From positions 62,001 through 126,000 of the forward strand of contig NZ_WNKF01000002.1 in NCBI RefSeq assembly GCF_010119225.1: a stretch of DNA of 64,000 nucleotides. Direction: 5' to 3'. Of this stretch, positions 1-9,976 are shown piece after piece (within the stretch, counting starts at the first letter, position 1; each line of letters opens with the position of its first letter). A program made the translations under genes and the position numbers. This DNA comes from Cyclobacterium roseum. GTDB lineage: Bacteria; Bacteroidota; Bacteroidia; Cytophagales; Cyclobacteriaceae. The notes below the pieces were generated by a model. That model did not search any database. It had not been told where the DNA came from and saw nothing but the letters and a program-made list of their open reading frames with translations.

Positions 1-1370
1 GTTTTTGCCTGCTCCATCATGATTCCCTCCGTAACCAAACCGGTATCCCGGTGCCGGATCATCCATTCGTCCAACTCTTGCCGCAAGCCGGAGATCCGTT
101 CTGCCAGTTCCGATTGGTCAATCAGGTTATGTTGTTCCAAAGGATCGTTTTCTAAATCGTATACGACTTCAACTGGCTTGGGAGCAAACAGTTGTAAGAC
201 AGATTCCGACAGTTGCCCCCTATCCCGCAAGCGATTGATTTCCGCATAACTTCCACCTTTGTTGAAAATCAAAGCGTTCTGGTAGTAAGGCAATTGGGGC
301 ATAAAATGCCGGACGTATAAATACCTCCCGTCATATACGGATCGGGATACTTCGTAACAATCATCTGCCCGGTCCCGGTATCCAAACACAAACTCCTTTT
401 CTTCCGCTGCTTCTCCCAAAAAATTCTTTCCCTCCATCATCTCCGGAACCTCAGCACCCGCCAACCGAATCACGGTGGGGGCAAAATCTACAAATCCTAC
501 CTTTCTGTCGGTTACGGAGGCTTGAATGTTGCTTGCCAAATGGCTGTATTTGTCCGGGACGTGCAGAATAAAAGGGATTTGCAATCCGGCATTGTCCAGC
601 CAGCGTTTATGGCCAGGTAAGCCGTGACCGTGATCCGAAAAAACGAACACAATGGTTTCATCCAGCAAGCCATCGGCTTCCAACTGTCCGAGCAGTTTGC
701 CCACTTCCTGATCAAAAACCGCCAGCAGGTCGTACATATGTGCCCATATCTCTCTCATTTTGGGACTGTCCGGAAGGTGAGGTGGTAAAACCGCCTGATC
801 GGGATCACTGTATACCTCCAGCGACTCGGTATCGCATTCCCGTAGGGCATTGGTTGGACCTTCATGGGTCATCATGAAATTAAATACACTGAAAAAAGGT
901 TGCCCATCTGCCCGGTTTCGCCAATGTGCTTCCCTGCTGCTTTCATCCCAGCGTCCCTGGTGATCAAAGTTGTAATCGGTTTTGACATTATTGCTGGTGT
1001 AATAGCCCGCTTCCTTTAATACCTCGGGTAAAATTTTCAAGTTTTCCGGAACCGGTATTTCCGAGCGAAGGTGTTGGGTTCCCAGGGAACTGGCATACAT
1101 TCCCGTAATTAAAGTAGACCGGGCTGGCGCACAAATGGGAGCATTGGAAAATGCCTGGGTAAAGCGAATACTTGTTTTAGCCAGGCTGTCGATATAGGGG
1201 GTTCGGGCGTAGGCATCTCCGTAACATCCGTAGATGGGACTCAGGTCTTCATGGGAAATCCATAAGATATTGGGCTGTTCAGGTAATTCTTCGTTCGCTC
1301 CACATGCCATTAATCCCAGTAATATCAGGAGCACAACGCAAATGAGTGTTTCCAGGTGAATTATTTTCAT
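1..1370 (-). CDS. Sulfatase, S1 formylglycine type, 3' end outside window
   Basis: Predicted exported sulfate-ester hydrolase. The ATG is at 1370 and the frame is open to base 1, so the C-terminus is missing. The N-terminus is hydrophobic and ends in a lipobox-like GLMAC with Cys23, suggesting an outer-membrane lipoprotein. The sulfatase signature is CAPAR at residues 80-84, where Cys80 would be oxidised to formylglycine. The first metal-binding stretch reads HEDLSPIYGCYGD rather than the usual DDxGYGD, which resembles the sulfamidase-like branch of S1 sulfatases (inferred, low certainty). A later SDHGHGLPGHKRW block carries the second metal and substrate-site residues. Its start overlaps the stop of the upstream DUF1593 gene by 4 bp (ATGA), so the two are probably translationally coupled. 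The substrate cannot be told from the sequence. Confidence 0.9.
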   Translation of the reverse strand, partial: MKIIHLETLICVVLLILLGLMACGANEELPEQPNILWISHEDLSPIYGCYGDAYARTPYIDSLAKTSIRFTQAFSNAPICAPARSTLITGMYASSLGTQHLRSEIPVPENLKILPEVLKEAGYYTSNNVKTDYNFDHQGRWDESSREAHWRNRADGQPFFSVFNFMMTHEGPTNALRECDTESLEVYSDPDQAVLPPHLPDSPKMREIWAHMYDLLAVFDQEVGKLLGQLEADGLLDETIVFVFSDHGHGLPGHKRWLDNAGLQIPFILHVPDKYSHLASNIQASVTDRKVGFVDFAPTVIRLAGAEVPEMMEGKNFLGEAAEEKEFVFGYRDRADDCYEVSRSVYDGRYLYVRHFMPQLPYYQNALIFNKGGSYAEINRLRDRGQLSESVLQLFAPKPVEVVYDLENDPLEQHNLIDQSELAERISGLRQELDEWMIRHRDTGLVTEGIMMEQAK

Positions 1371-2716
1371 GGATTTGGGTTTATAATGATGCGTTTGTAG
1401 CCGCTCAGGGCAGGCTGCCCCTGGTCGATTACTTCCAGGATCAAATGGATCGCCTTTCCGGGAGCAACTACCGGCATTTCGAAGGATATTTTGCGCTTAT
1501 TTTCAGCGTATTGAAACGGAAGCGGTTGTGTTGGACGGTATATTTCTTCGTAAACCCACCAATGAAAATCCAGCTCCTGTCCATCCGGGTCGCTACTTTT
1601 ACTGGCGTCCAGATACACTCGCTCTCCTGGTTTAGCAGAAATAGATAGTGGTGTCATGGCCATATCGCCATTTACTACGGCTACCGGATTATGGTTGGCC
1701 TGCTCAAATGGGAGCTGCGCCCATTGCACACGGGCCATAAAATCGGATTGGAATGCCGTGCGCCAACGCGCTACGGAATGTCTTTCGTTAAGGGTTCCCT
1801 CCAGGTAATCCGGAGCGTCTATATACAATTTCCCTTTAAGCAGGCGATACCTGCCACCCCAACCTCCCCAATCCGGACGCTCGGGCACATTAAGCCCATT
1901 GCCAATCAAGCCCAAAAAAGAAGGGCTGTCCCCTTCCTTCATTCCATTCGTGCCATGCCCATGCAGTTGGTAGCGTTCGCTGAGCGGACCGTTTCCGTGA
2001 ATGTTTGCCCTGATCCAGGCCGCATCCTGCATTTGCTGATTGCCAGTCATGTACATACCTCTAAAGGCCGACAATTCACGCACACCTGTGAATCCATACC
2101 AGGCGTAGCCATTTGCAATAAAGGTTAGCTCCTTGAATTCGCTAAGCAGGTACTCCCGGTGTCCGTCCTGATCTCCAATGGCATGAACCTGGATGTTGCG
2201 GCAAAAAGCGGCTACTTCCTCCGGAGATCTGTTTTGGCTAACCTTCCACAAGGCCTGCGCCAGTTCTCGCAAACCTCCCCAAACAGGAATATGAACCAAG
2301 GTTTCCGACGCATCTACCACTTGGATAATGGCCTCTGAAGCTTCGGTGTCAAAACCTTCCCCGATCTCTTCGGAATTTCCTTGCCCCTCCCTGACCAAAG
2401 AAAGAAGGACCTCCGGTTTCGGAAAATCTTCCGAATGCAGGCTAAGATTGGGGTACACTTCCCGGTAGGCCTGCAAATGTCCCTTGATGATTTCCGGACG
2501 AATGTCCTGTCCATGCCCCAACCTGCTGGTAGCGCACAAGGCCTTGATATCGAAATGGTCCGCATAGTATAAAAAGCGCGTCAGACTTTGCTCGTCATCC
2601 GTATCCCCTCCAATATCGGTCAGTAAAATTACTTTTGGTTTTTGGCGTGTAAATCCATTGCTGATTAAAAGGCAATTGATCAGCAACCCAAAAAACAGGT
2701 ATACGATTACTTTCAT
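1367..2716 (-). CDS. DUF1593 / Sde182-type nucleoside hydrolase-like protein
   Basis: A 449-residue exported protein with an N-terminal signal-anchor (MKVIVYLFFGLLINCLL). The mature N-terminus carries LLTDIGGDTDDEQS, the aspartate cluster that resembles the calcium site of inosine-uridine nucleoside hydrolases. This is the hallmark of the DUF1593 (Sde182 NH-like) family. The C-terminal ~100 residues look like an Ig-like/PKD-type β-domain (DASKSSDPDGQELDFHWW), as in that family. An ATG at 2716 is preferred over a TTG two codons upstream. It lies 72 bp downstream of one sulfatase and overlaps the next by 4 bp, so it belongs to a sulfatase operon. Family members are found in polysaccharide-utilisation clusters and are thought to act on glycosides, but no defined reaction can be assigned here. 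Confidence 0.85.
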   Translation of the reverse strand: MKVIVYLFFGLLINCLLISNGFTRQKPKVILLTDIGGDTDDEQSLTRFLYYADHFDIKALCATSRLGHGQDIRPEIIKGHLQAYREVYPNLSLHSEDFPKPEVLLSLVREGQGNSEEIGEGFDTEASEAIIQVVDASETLVHIPVWGGLRELAQALWKVSQNRSPEEVAAFCRNIQVHAIGDQDGHREYLLSEFKELTFIANGYAWYGFTGVRELSAFRGMYMTGNQQMQDAAWIRANIHGNGPLSERYQLHGHGTNGMKEGDSPSFLGLIGNGLNVPERPDWGGWGGRYRLLKGKLYIDAPDYLEGTLNERHSVARWRTAFQSDFMARVQWAQLPFEQANHNPVAVVNGDMAMTPLSISAKPGERVYLDASKSSDPDGQELDFHWWVYEEIYRPTQPLPFQYAENKRKISFEMPVVAPGKAIHLILEVIDQGQPALSGYKRIIINPNP

Positions 2717-2788
2717 ACTCAATTTCCTTATTAAAAGGGCAACAGCACATTACCTAATAAGCAGCGCAAAGTAAATCTGTCGCCGAAA

Positions 2789-4345
2789 TCACTTTAGCTC
2801 CAGGGCTTCTGTGTTGACAAATTCTTCGCCACGAATGGAGACGAATTCCTCCAGCATGGCTTTTACCTTTTCGGGATGCTGGTCGGCCAGATTTTGTTGT
2901 TGTCCCCTATCCTGACTCAAATCGTACAGTTGGAAATCCGAATCGTTGCCCAATTCTATATTTACATGAGTGTTAACCGCCGGACCCTTATAGGGTGGGA
3001 TGAGCACCCAATCTCCCTGCCGGAAGGCTGTCCGGGTAGTGGCCTCCAAAACCAGGGATTCCCTGCCCTGATCAGCTTGACCCAAAAAGGTATCCATAAA
3101 ATTTTGCCCATCAGCACTTTGTTCACTGCTACCTGTCAATGCAGCCAGGGAGTTCAGCATATCGATTTGGCTGATCAAGGCATCCGACTGTCCGGGTTCG
3201 ATGGTACCCTTCCAATAGGTGATGAAAGGCAAGCGGGTGCCGGCTTCAAACAAACTGTATTTCCCTCCTCTGAATGGTCCCCATGGGGTATGATCCCCTA
3301 GTTTTTCCACCGCCTCGTCGTAATAGCCATCGTTCAAAACGGGACCGTTGTCACTGCTGAAAATGACCAGGGTATTTTCCAGCAGCCCTTCTGCTTCCAG
3401 GGTTTCCATAAACTGCCCGATGCACCAATCGGCCTCCAGTATCACGTCTCCCCGGGGCCCCATTCCAGATGTTCCAGCAAAACGGGGGTGCGGCGTACGG
3501 GGCACATGGGGCTGTTGAAAGGCATAATAGAGGAAAAAAGGGTCCTCCCTTTCTTGCTTAACATATTCCTGTGCTTTTTCCAGGAAATGATCCGCCATGT
3601 CTTCGTCCACCCATTTGGCCTTTTCTCCGCCTTTCATGAACCCGATGCGGGGAATGCCGTTGACAATGCTATTATTATGGCCGTGGTGCCAATTCATAGT
3701 CAGTAGCTCGGGGTTATCCTTTCCAGTGGGTTCCCCGTCAAAATTTTCCTGGTAGCTGATTTCAATGGGATCTTCCGGATCCAGGCCTTGCACCAGGCCG
3801 TCTTCCAGGTAAACGGTGGGTACGCGGTCCTGGGTGGCCGCCATGATGTAGGAATAATCAAAACCCACTTCATTCGGTCCTGGGCTTACCTGTTCGTTCC
3901 AGTTTACATCTCCTGCGCCTAGTCCCAGGTGCCATTTACCCACGACAGCCGTGGTATAGCCCTGCTTTTTTAGCATTTTAGGAATGGTCAGCTGTTCCGT
4001 ACCAATCAGCAAAGGAGCCGTTCCGGGCAAAATCTTGGCATCCTTATTTCGCCAGGGATAGGTGCCGGTAAGCAAGGCGTAGCGACTGGGAGTACAGGTG
4101 GCGGAGGCCGCATAGGCTTTTGTAAACTTCATTCCCTGATTTGCCAGGAAATCCATATTAGGCGTTTCCAGGGTACCCGCTTCATAGGCACTCATGTCAC
4201 CATACCCCAAATCATCCATGTAAATGATGACGATGTTAGGCTTTTTGGCGAGGTTGGTTTCCTCCTTTTTTTCGGTCTGGCAACCAAAAAAAGGCACAAG
4301 CAAAAAACTAACAAGTAGAGAGAGCACGAGATGAAGGCGGGTCAT
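2789..4345 (-). CDS. Sulfatase lipoprotein, S1 type
   Basis: Predicted surface or periplasmic sulfatase of 518 residues. The start is set at the ATG at 4345, not the TTG at 4369, because the ATG gives a clean lipoprotein signal with Cys22 (VPFFGC). Metal-binding YMDDLGYGD is at residues 42-50. The formylglycine signature CTPSR is at 84-88 followed by LLTG. VVGKWHLG is at about residue 140, and IFSSDNGP marks the second half of the metal site. Length is normal for the family. It is the first gene of a minus-strand operon with the DUF1593 protein and a second sulfatase. It is separated from the upstream susD by a terminator, so it probably has its own promoter in 4346-4440. Substrate unknown. 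Confidence 0.93.
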   Translation of the reverse strand: MTRLHLVLSLLVSFLLVPFFGCQTEKKEETNLAKKPNIVIIYMDDLGYGDMSAYEAGTLETPNMDFLANQGMKFTKAYAASATCTPSRYALLTGTYPWRNKDAKILPGTAPLLIGTEQLTIPKMLKKQGYTTAVVGKWHLGLGAGDVNWNEQVSPGPNEVGFDYSYIMAATQDRVPTVYLEDGLVQGLDPEDPIEISYQENFDGEPTGKDNPELLTMNWHHGHNNSIVNGIPRIGFMKGGEKAKWVDEDMADHFLEKAQEYVKQEREDPFFLYYAFQQPHVPRTPHPRFAGTSGMGPRGDVILEADWCIGQFMETLEAEGLLENTLVIFSSDNGPVLNDGYYDEAVEKLGDHTPWGPFRGGKYSLFEAGTRLPFITYWKGTIEPGQSDALISQIDMLNSLAALTGSSEQSADGQNFMDTFLGQADQGRESLVLEATTRTAFRQGDWVLIPPYKGPAVNTHVNIELGNDSDFQLYDLSQDRGQQQNLADQHPEKVKAMLEEFVSIRGEEFVNTEALELK

Positions 4346-4444
4346 AGATGGGGTGTCTTTAAAATACAAATGAGTTTGAAGTCAAGATAAAAAAAAATAT
4401 TAATTTCATTGCGATTGCCTTTTCATTTTCCATTTTTAATAATT

Positions 4445-4469
4445 AAAAAAGGGCACCCGGTGGGTGCCC
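4445..4469 (-). terminator. Rho-independent terminator after susD
   Basis: Perfect 8-bp stem (GGGCACCC / GGGTGCCC, 4451-4458 with 4462-4469) and a 3-nt loop. On the minus strand it is followed by six U (4450-4445). It sits about 30 bp beyond the susD stop and ahead of the sulfatase operon, so it should end the susCD transcript. Confidence 0.85.
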
Positions 4470-4500
4470 TCTTAACTTCTTATTAAAACCGATTTCCTAA

Positions 4501-6081
4501 TTAATTATCCCAAAACAAGGTTCTGGAAAGGTTGTCCTCAGGAGCTACCTGCTGGTAATTCTCCGTGTTGTAAGTTTGCTCGGAACCAGGGTATATCCAC
4601 CTGTTGGGAGGAAGACTTTGCTGATTGGACTGGTCTTCCCAGAACACCAAATCCGGCATTTCGATTCGTCTCAACTCGGCCCAGTTTTCGTTGGGTTGCA
4701 CCACGTTGAAATGAAGCCATTTTTGTTCGGCGATAAGCCTCATCTTCTCCATATCTCCGGCAGCCGCATCCCAACTGATATCCGCATCGGCCAAATAGGT
4801 ATCGATGCCAGCTTCTGTGATGGGAATTGGCTCGGGAGAAATCAAGTTATTACTCATGCCTCGAAGCATTTCGTAATAATGAATGGATTCCCGGACCCCC
4901 ATTTCATAATGTTCTTTCGCCTGCGCATCTTGTCCCTCTTTCAGGTAGTATTCGGCAGCCATAAAGTGAATCTGGCTGGCGTTTATTAACATACCCGGGA
5001 AATACTGGTTTCGGCTTAGAGTGGTACGGTTGTAGATGGCCATGGTATTTGAGCCGATCAACTCGTTCTGTTCTGCACCACTAAGCAATGGATCCAGCGT
5101 CAGAAACTCTCCTTCGGCATCTTCACCCGGCTCAAACACATAGGTAAGCCGTGGATCATCGTTATTTAACATGTGATCCAGCACTGCTTTACCAGCCACA
5201 TTCCCATCCCAATCTTCCAAACCACTTTGAAAACCAGTTGCACCTATGAGGGTTCCCAATTCATGAATACGAAAGGTGATGTTCTCATCGTTGGAAGTTA
5301 CGATGGGATAATTGACAGGATTAGACAAAATCGCATTGATTTCGGATGCCGCACGATCAGAGAAGGTGGGTGTATCACTAACCCTGGTCAGCATTCGAAT
5401 CCGTAGCGAATTAATGTATTTTAACCACATGTCAATATCACCGCGGTTTATCAAATCCTGAGATTCAAATCCTGTTAATATACCCGGATTGATTTCCATG
5501 GTTCTCAACTCGTCCGCAAATCCAGCCAGATCGTCCAACATTTTAGTATAAATGGCTTCGGGCTCGTCGTAAGTAGGATAGGATTCAGAATAATCGCCAC
5601 CATTGGTACTGAGCATCCCTGCATCCGAAAAGGGGATGGCCCCATGCAGGTCCACGACTTTCTGAGTATGATCGTATAGATAAGCAGCTGCCGTAATCAT
5701 AAAGACCCGGTTATCCTGCTTGTTCTGATCACTCAAGCCAGCATACACTTTCTCTAATTCCCGGTACTGCGCCAAAAACTGGTAGTAATTATTCCAGCGA
5801 TCATTGATGGCGGCCGATCCGGGAACATACTGGTTCTCCTCATTGACCCAGCCAATGGCCTGGGTGTAGCGGTTAAGCGTAATCCTCAAAACCACAAAAT
5901 AATTCCAATAACTGGGAAGTACATATTCCCGGTTGGCAATCATAAAACCGGTAAATTGCTTCTCAACGGAGGTTTCCGAAACCTTGGAAGGATCGGTGTA
6001 ATTCTCCTCAAACTCGGAGTATTTACAACCTGCCAGGCTGGTAAGTGCTACCAAGGTCAGTAATACTATTTTATTTTTCAT
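4501..6081 (-). CDS. SusD/RagB-family nutrient-binding lipoprotein (SusD-like_2 type)
   Basis: A 526-residue outer-membrane lipoprotein with lipobox SLAGC (Cys19). It would form the lid of the SusCD transporter and bind oligosaccharide. The N-terminal FEENYTDPSKV and NRYTQAIGWVNE regions and the later NRTTLSRNQYFPG and ASQIHFMAAEYYLKEG segments are typical of the SusD-like_2 group. The C-terminus ends in the aromatic motif LFWDN. It lies 16 bp downstream of the susC stop in the same direction and is closed by a terminator at 4445-4469. Its partner is the SusC at 6098-9499. Ligand unknown. The sulfatases alongside suggest a sulfated glycan (inference). Confidence 0.93.
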   Translation of the reverse strand: MKNKIVLLTLVALTSLAGCKYSEFEENYTDPSKVSETSVEKQFTGFMIANREYVLPSYWNYFVVLRITLNRYTQAIGWVNEENQYVPGSAAINDRWNNYYQFLAQYRELEKVYAGLSDQNKQDNRVFMITAAAYLYDHTQKVVDLHGAIPFSDAGMLSTNGGDYSESYPTYDEPEAIYTKMLDDLAGFADELRTMEINPGILTGFESQDLINRGDIDMWLKYINSLRIRMLTRVSDTPTFSDRAASEINAILSNPVNYPIVTSNDENITFRIHELGTLIGATGFQSGLEDWDGNVAGKAVLDHMLNNDDPRLTYVFEPGEDAEGEFLTLDPLLSGAEQNELIGSNTMAIYNRTTLSRNQYFPGMLINASQIHFMAAEYYLKEGQDAQAKEHYEMGVRESIHYYEMLRGMSNNLISPEPIPITEAGIDTYLADADISWDAAAGDMEKMRLIAEQKWLHFNVVQPNENWAELRRIEMPDLVFWEDQSNQQSLPPNRWIYPGSEQTYNTENYQQVAPEDNLSRTLFWDN

Positions 6082-6097
6082 GATGCTTTGATTTTAT

Positions 6098-9000
6098 TTA
6101 GAAACTTGCCCTAAGCATTAAACCTACGGTTCTGGTAGCAGGGTTGGTACCTGCATTGGTAAGGGTCTGTGACCATCTTGAACCACCTGTCAACACCTCC
6201 GGATCCAGGTCCTTGATATTTCGATAAAAGAAGAACAAATTTCTTCCAAAGGCAGAAACATTGATGCTGTTGGCTCCCAATCGCTCTGCGAAGGTAGAAG
6301 GCACATCATACCCTAGAGAAAGTTCGCGTAGCTTCAGGTAGGTGTTTTCCTTGACGTATAGCTCGTACCTGGCCTGGCTGTATTGCGGACCTCCCCAGTT
6401 ATAGGTTCGCTGGTAGTACAGGGCCTGCGAAATGACATTGGTATTCGGATTTCCATCTGCTGTAACGCCATCCATAAGCATGCCGTCATCATACACCGTT
6501 TCTCCGTTCGGGCCTTGAGGGCTGGTAGTTTGTACCCCCTGTCCGTCGGCGTTAATGTAATAAGACAATCCGCCTCTTTCTGCATTCATGTTGTTTAAGC
6601 TTTCCTCAGTCAATCCCCTACTAATCATCCAGTTGACTCCGGTAGGCATCACATGGCCACCAATCTGGAAATCTGCCAATACTTGCAACGAGAAATTCTT
6701 GTAGTTCAGGTTGTTGAAAATACCACCCACTGCCTTGGGCATGGCATTACCTGCCACGATCCATTCATTGGGATCAATTTTATACATGCCATTGGGCTGA
6801 ACAATTTTTTCTCCATTGGCATTGGTCTCTACTGGAGGAACAAAGAAATCTCCCATGGGACGACCTACCACGGATCGTAGATGAGCAGCGTTTCCATCGT
6901 AGTTTGCATGCATTAATTCGGTAGCGTTATTCGCTAGTTTTTCTACCACGTTCATATTACGGGCAAAATTAACACCTGCCACCCAATTTAATCCATGAGC
7001 CTGGTAAAGGGTTCCGCTCAAAGCGACCTCAATCCCTTTGTTTCTCAGGGTACCAATATTCGCCAGTACGGACGTGGCCCCAGAGGTAGCTGGCAAGGTC
7101 AAAGGTAAAATCTGATCCCGGATCTGCGCATTGTAGTATGAAAATTCGAACGACAATCTGCCATTAAAGAACTGACTGTCCGTTCCAAATTCAAATTCAT
7201 GCTTCTGCTCCGGACGAATACCGTCGTTTCCAAAACTACTGGAGATATTGGTATACAGTACAGGAGCTCCACCCGGCTGTTGAACTCCGAGCGTATTTTG
7301 ATTGTAGGCAATATTGGCCCGGTACACGTCCGGATAATTACCCACAATACCCCAGGAACCTCTTATCTTGGAAGCACTGATCCAGGAAGGCAGTTCAATG
7401 GCATCCGATAGGATGAAACTGGTATTGGCTGAAGGATAAATAAAGGAATTATTGTCCGGATTCATGGTGGAAGTACGGTCCCTTCGTACAGTTCCTTCTA
7501 CATATAAGAATCCTTTATAATTCAGGTTTAAAGTACCAAGTGCAGCGTCGATGACCCTTGAGGTTCTCCTGGATCCGTTATTGGGCAGGTTGACCGAAGC
7601 CACTACGTCAAATAAATTCTCCGTGCTTAAGCCTCCATTTGTACCTCTGGATATCGAGGAGAAACTTTCCTTGTCCGCTGTATAGCCGGCGGTGGCGCTA
7701 AGGGTTACATCGTCCGTAATTTTCTTGTCGTAATACAGGAACACATCCCCGTACAAAATACTAAAGATCTCATTGGACATGCTAAACCCTCCCGAAGGAC
7801 CAAAAGCCAGGGGCCGGGTAGTAGAACTCTTATTTTCATTTTCCCGGTAAGTAAAATCGGTAGAAATCCTGGTTCTCAGACTCAATTCATCCGTTAACGA
7901 AAAGGTATTGGTAATGCTACCAATCACCCTATTGCTCAACTCGGATGCCCTTTGTTCGTTTACACGCCACACATAATCGGCTATCGCACCTTGAAAACCG
8001 TTTCTGGTGATGTTCTCATCAGGTGTCAGGCTTTGTCCGTTTCCGGTAACAAATCGGTAGCCCCTACTGGTTTTGTATTTGTCCAGGTACCAGGCACCGT
8101 TGTCAAAACGGGTCATCATCCCTCCAAAATTATTGATCAATCGGTCTACAGAATACGGTCGATTAGATGTATTTTGATTGATATAATTGATCATTAGATC
8201 CGTTTTTATCTTTTTGGTAACCCGGAATGTGGCATTCAAATTGGCAATATTTTTGCTATTTTTCGAATTCAAACTCAACGCTTCATTGTCCTGCCTGGTA
8301 AGGGAAAAACGAAAATCAGCCACATCGGTGGAGTTGGAGATGGCCACGTTTACCTGGGAGCTGATGGGATCGTTGAATAAAGCTGAATAATTATCCTCTT
8401 GAGCTACATAAGGCCTCATCTCCCCATCCCAAGCCATAGCAGGTTGCCCATCGAAAGGAGCACCATAATTGATATTTGTGGCAGGAAGCCCTCTAGATCC
8501 ATCGTCGTAAATAAAAAAACCATCTTCATTCACGCCGCCGTTTGCCCAACTAAGTCCCTCTACATGTAGAGGGGCTCCCGGACCTCTTACATTCTGATAA
8601 CGGGGAAGGTAAGCGATTCTATCCATAGCATAATTGGCATTGAAATCTACTTTAAACCCTTTCGTATTTCCTTTTTTGGTGGTGATCAGGACCACCCCAT
8701 TCACCGCCTCTGATCCATACAAGGCAGCGGCTGAGGCTCCTTTTAATATGGAAATATCGGCAATGTCTTCAGGGTTAATATCTAGCAAGCCATTTCCCCT
8801 GAGTCGCTGATCGCCCCAGTAATTGTTATTGTTTACTTCCTCGTTTCGGATAGGGATACCATCCAAAATAATCAGAGGCTGGTTTCTACCGGTGATGGAA
8901 TTGATTCCCCGGATAGTAATGTTTACTGCGGAGGTAGCTCCCCCAGCTCCCGCCTGAATCCGAACGCCCGGTGCCTTTCCATAAAGGGCCGTCGCCAAAT

Positions 9001-9499
9001 TGGGAGTTCCCACTTTGACCAGCTCGTCTGATTTAATGGTAGAGGTGGCGTAACCCAAGGCTCTTCGATCTCTTTCCTGACCGAAAGCAGTCACCACAAC
9101 CTCATCCAGGCTTTCGACGTCTTCCTGCATGGTCACATCAATGCTACTTTGGTTTCCTACTCGGATGGTTTGGGTTTCGAAACCAATGAAAGAAAATACC
9201 AGCGTGGCACCTTCCGGAGCGTCAAGGATGTACTCTCCATTGATATCCGTAACCGTTCCCGTGGATGAACCTTGTACGGTGATGGTTACTCCCGGCATCG
9301 GCTCACCGTTATCATCTGTGACCGTTCCTGTCACCTGCGCCTCCACTGCAATTGATTCCACTGCCGAAGCAGTACCCAGGCTGGTATTTGCCAGGGTTTG
9401 GCTTGCCAACAAACAGGACAGCGCAATACCTTGAAATAAAACGAAGATTGTTCTCTTTATTCCAACGGTTTTTTCTAGTAGTTTTTTCTCATTCTTCAT
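6098..9499 (-). CDS. SusC/RagA TonB-linked outer-membrane transporter
   Basis: TonB-dependent glycan importer of about 1133 residues. The start is set at the ATG at 9499 because the preceding 12 residues from 9535 add nothing to the signal peptide. Order of domains: signal peptide (FQGIALSCLLASQTLA), carboxypeptidase-regulatory-like β-sandwich (VTGTVTDDNGEPMPGVTITV), a TonB-box-like segment and plug (SLDEVVVTAFG, then NITIRGINS, LIILDGIP and ILKGASAAALYG), a long β-barrel, and a terminal aromatic strand (GLMLRASF). It forms an operon with susD 16 bp downstream. No interruption is seen, in contrast with the second susC at 34802-37903. Confidence 0.96.
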   Translation of the reverse strand: MKNEKKLLEKTVGIKRTIFVLFQGIALSCLLASQTLANTSLGTASAVESIAVEAQVTGTVTDDNGEPMPGVTITVQGSSTGTVTDINGEYILDAPEGATLVFSFIGFETQTIRVGNQSSIDVTMQEDVESLDEVVVTAFGQERDRRALGYATSTIKSDELVKVGTPNLATALYGKAPGVRIQAGAGGATSAVNITIRGINSITGRNQPLIILDGIPIRNEEVNNNNYWGDQRLRGNGLLDINPEDIADISILKGASAAALYGSEAVNGVVLITTKKGNTKGFKVDFNANYAMDRIAYLPRYQNVRGPGAPLHVEGLSWANGGVNEDGFFIYDDGSRGLPATNINYGAPFDGQPAMAWDGEMRPYVAQEDNYSALFNDPISSQVNVAISNSTDVADFRFSLTRQDNEALSLNSKNSKNIANLNATFRVTKKIKTDLMINYINQNTSNRPYSVDRLINNFGGMMTRFDNGAWYLDKYKTSRGYRFVTGNGQSLTPDENITRNGFQGAIADYVWRVNEQRASELSNRVIGSITNTFSLTDELSLRTRISTDFTYRENENKSSTTRPLAFGPSGGFSMSNEIFSILYGDVFLYYDKKITDDVTLSATAGYTADKESFSSISRGTNGGLSTENLFDVVASVNLPNNGSRRTSRVIDAALGTLNLNYKGFLYVEGTVRRDRTSTMNPDNNSFIYPSANTSFILSDAIELPSWISASKIRGSWGIVGNYPDVYRANIAYNQNTLGVQQPGGAPVLYTNISSSFGNDGIRPEQKHEFEFGTDSQFFNGRLSFEFSYYNAQIRDQILPLTLPATSGATSVLANIGTLRNKGIEVALSGTLYQAHGLNWVAGVNFARNMNVVEKLANNATELMHANYDGNAAHLRSVVGRPMGDFFVPPVETNANGEKIVQPNGMYKIDPNEWIVAGNAMPKAVGGIFNNLNYKNFSLQVLADFQIGGHVMPTGVNWMISRGLTEESLNNMNAERGGLSYYINADGQGVQTTSPQGPNGETVYDDGMLMDGVTADGNPNTNVISQALYYQRTYNWGGPQYSQARYELYVKENTYLKLRELSLGYDVPSTFAERLGANSINVSAFGRNLFFFYRNIKDLDPEVLTGGSRWSQTLTNAGTNPATRTVGLMLRASF

Positions 9500-9976
9500 T
9501 TTTTGATTGGTCAGGTTCAGGTAAGCATTTGCCATACATGAACATTTTGATAAAATGGTTACTTAATTTTTGACAATCCGATATAATAAGGTGACTGTCG
9601 GTTTCTTTGTTACATAGGCAATCGTATTTTTTTGTGAGGTATAAAATTAGATTAATTAATTTAGAAGTTCAATTTTATAATTTTTTTTGTCTTAATCCAG
9701 AAGTTACCTAAATTTTTTATTTTGATAACCAGTATTTTTTTAAAATCCAAAGTAAAATCTGTAAATGGCAGCATATAGTCTGTTTAATTCTCCGAAAATT
9801 CAATAAAAACCGGTCCACCTCATGCTCCTCCAACGCCGATGGTAGCGGGGTTTCGGGAATCTAAGCCATCCCTTAGCTACAGCAGGAGTCAGAACTGAGA
9901 AGAAAGCCATACCACTCCCCTGGCAAATGGCCCAATACGCTATCAGGCAGGTATACTAAGTAAAACACATTCCTAA
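9500..9976. other. Divergent intergenic region between susC and a sulfatase
   Basis: About 475 bp, very AT-rich from 9540 to 9780, presumably carrying the susC promoter toward the left and the promoter of the 9977 sulfatase toward the right. I found no clean Bacteroidota-type promoter pair (TTTG with TAnnTTTG) and no RNA gene or open frame worth calling. Confidence 0.4.
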
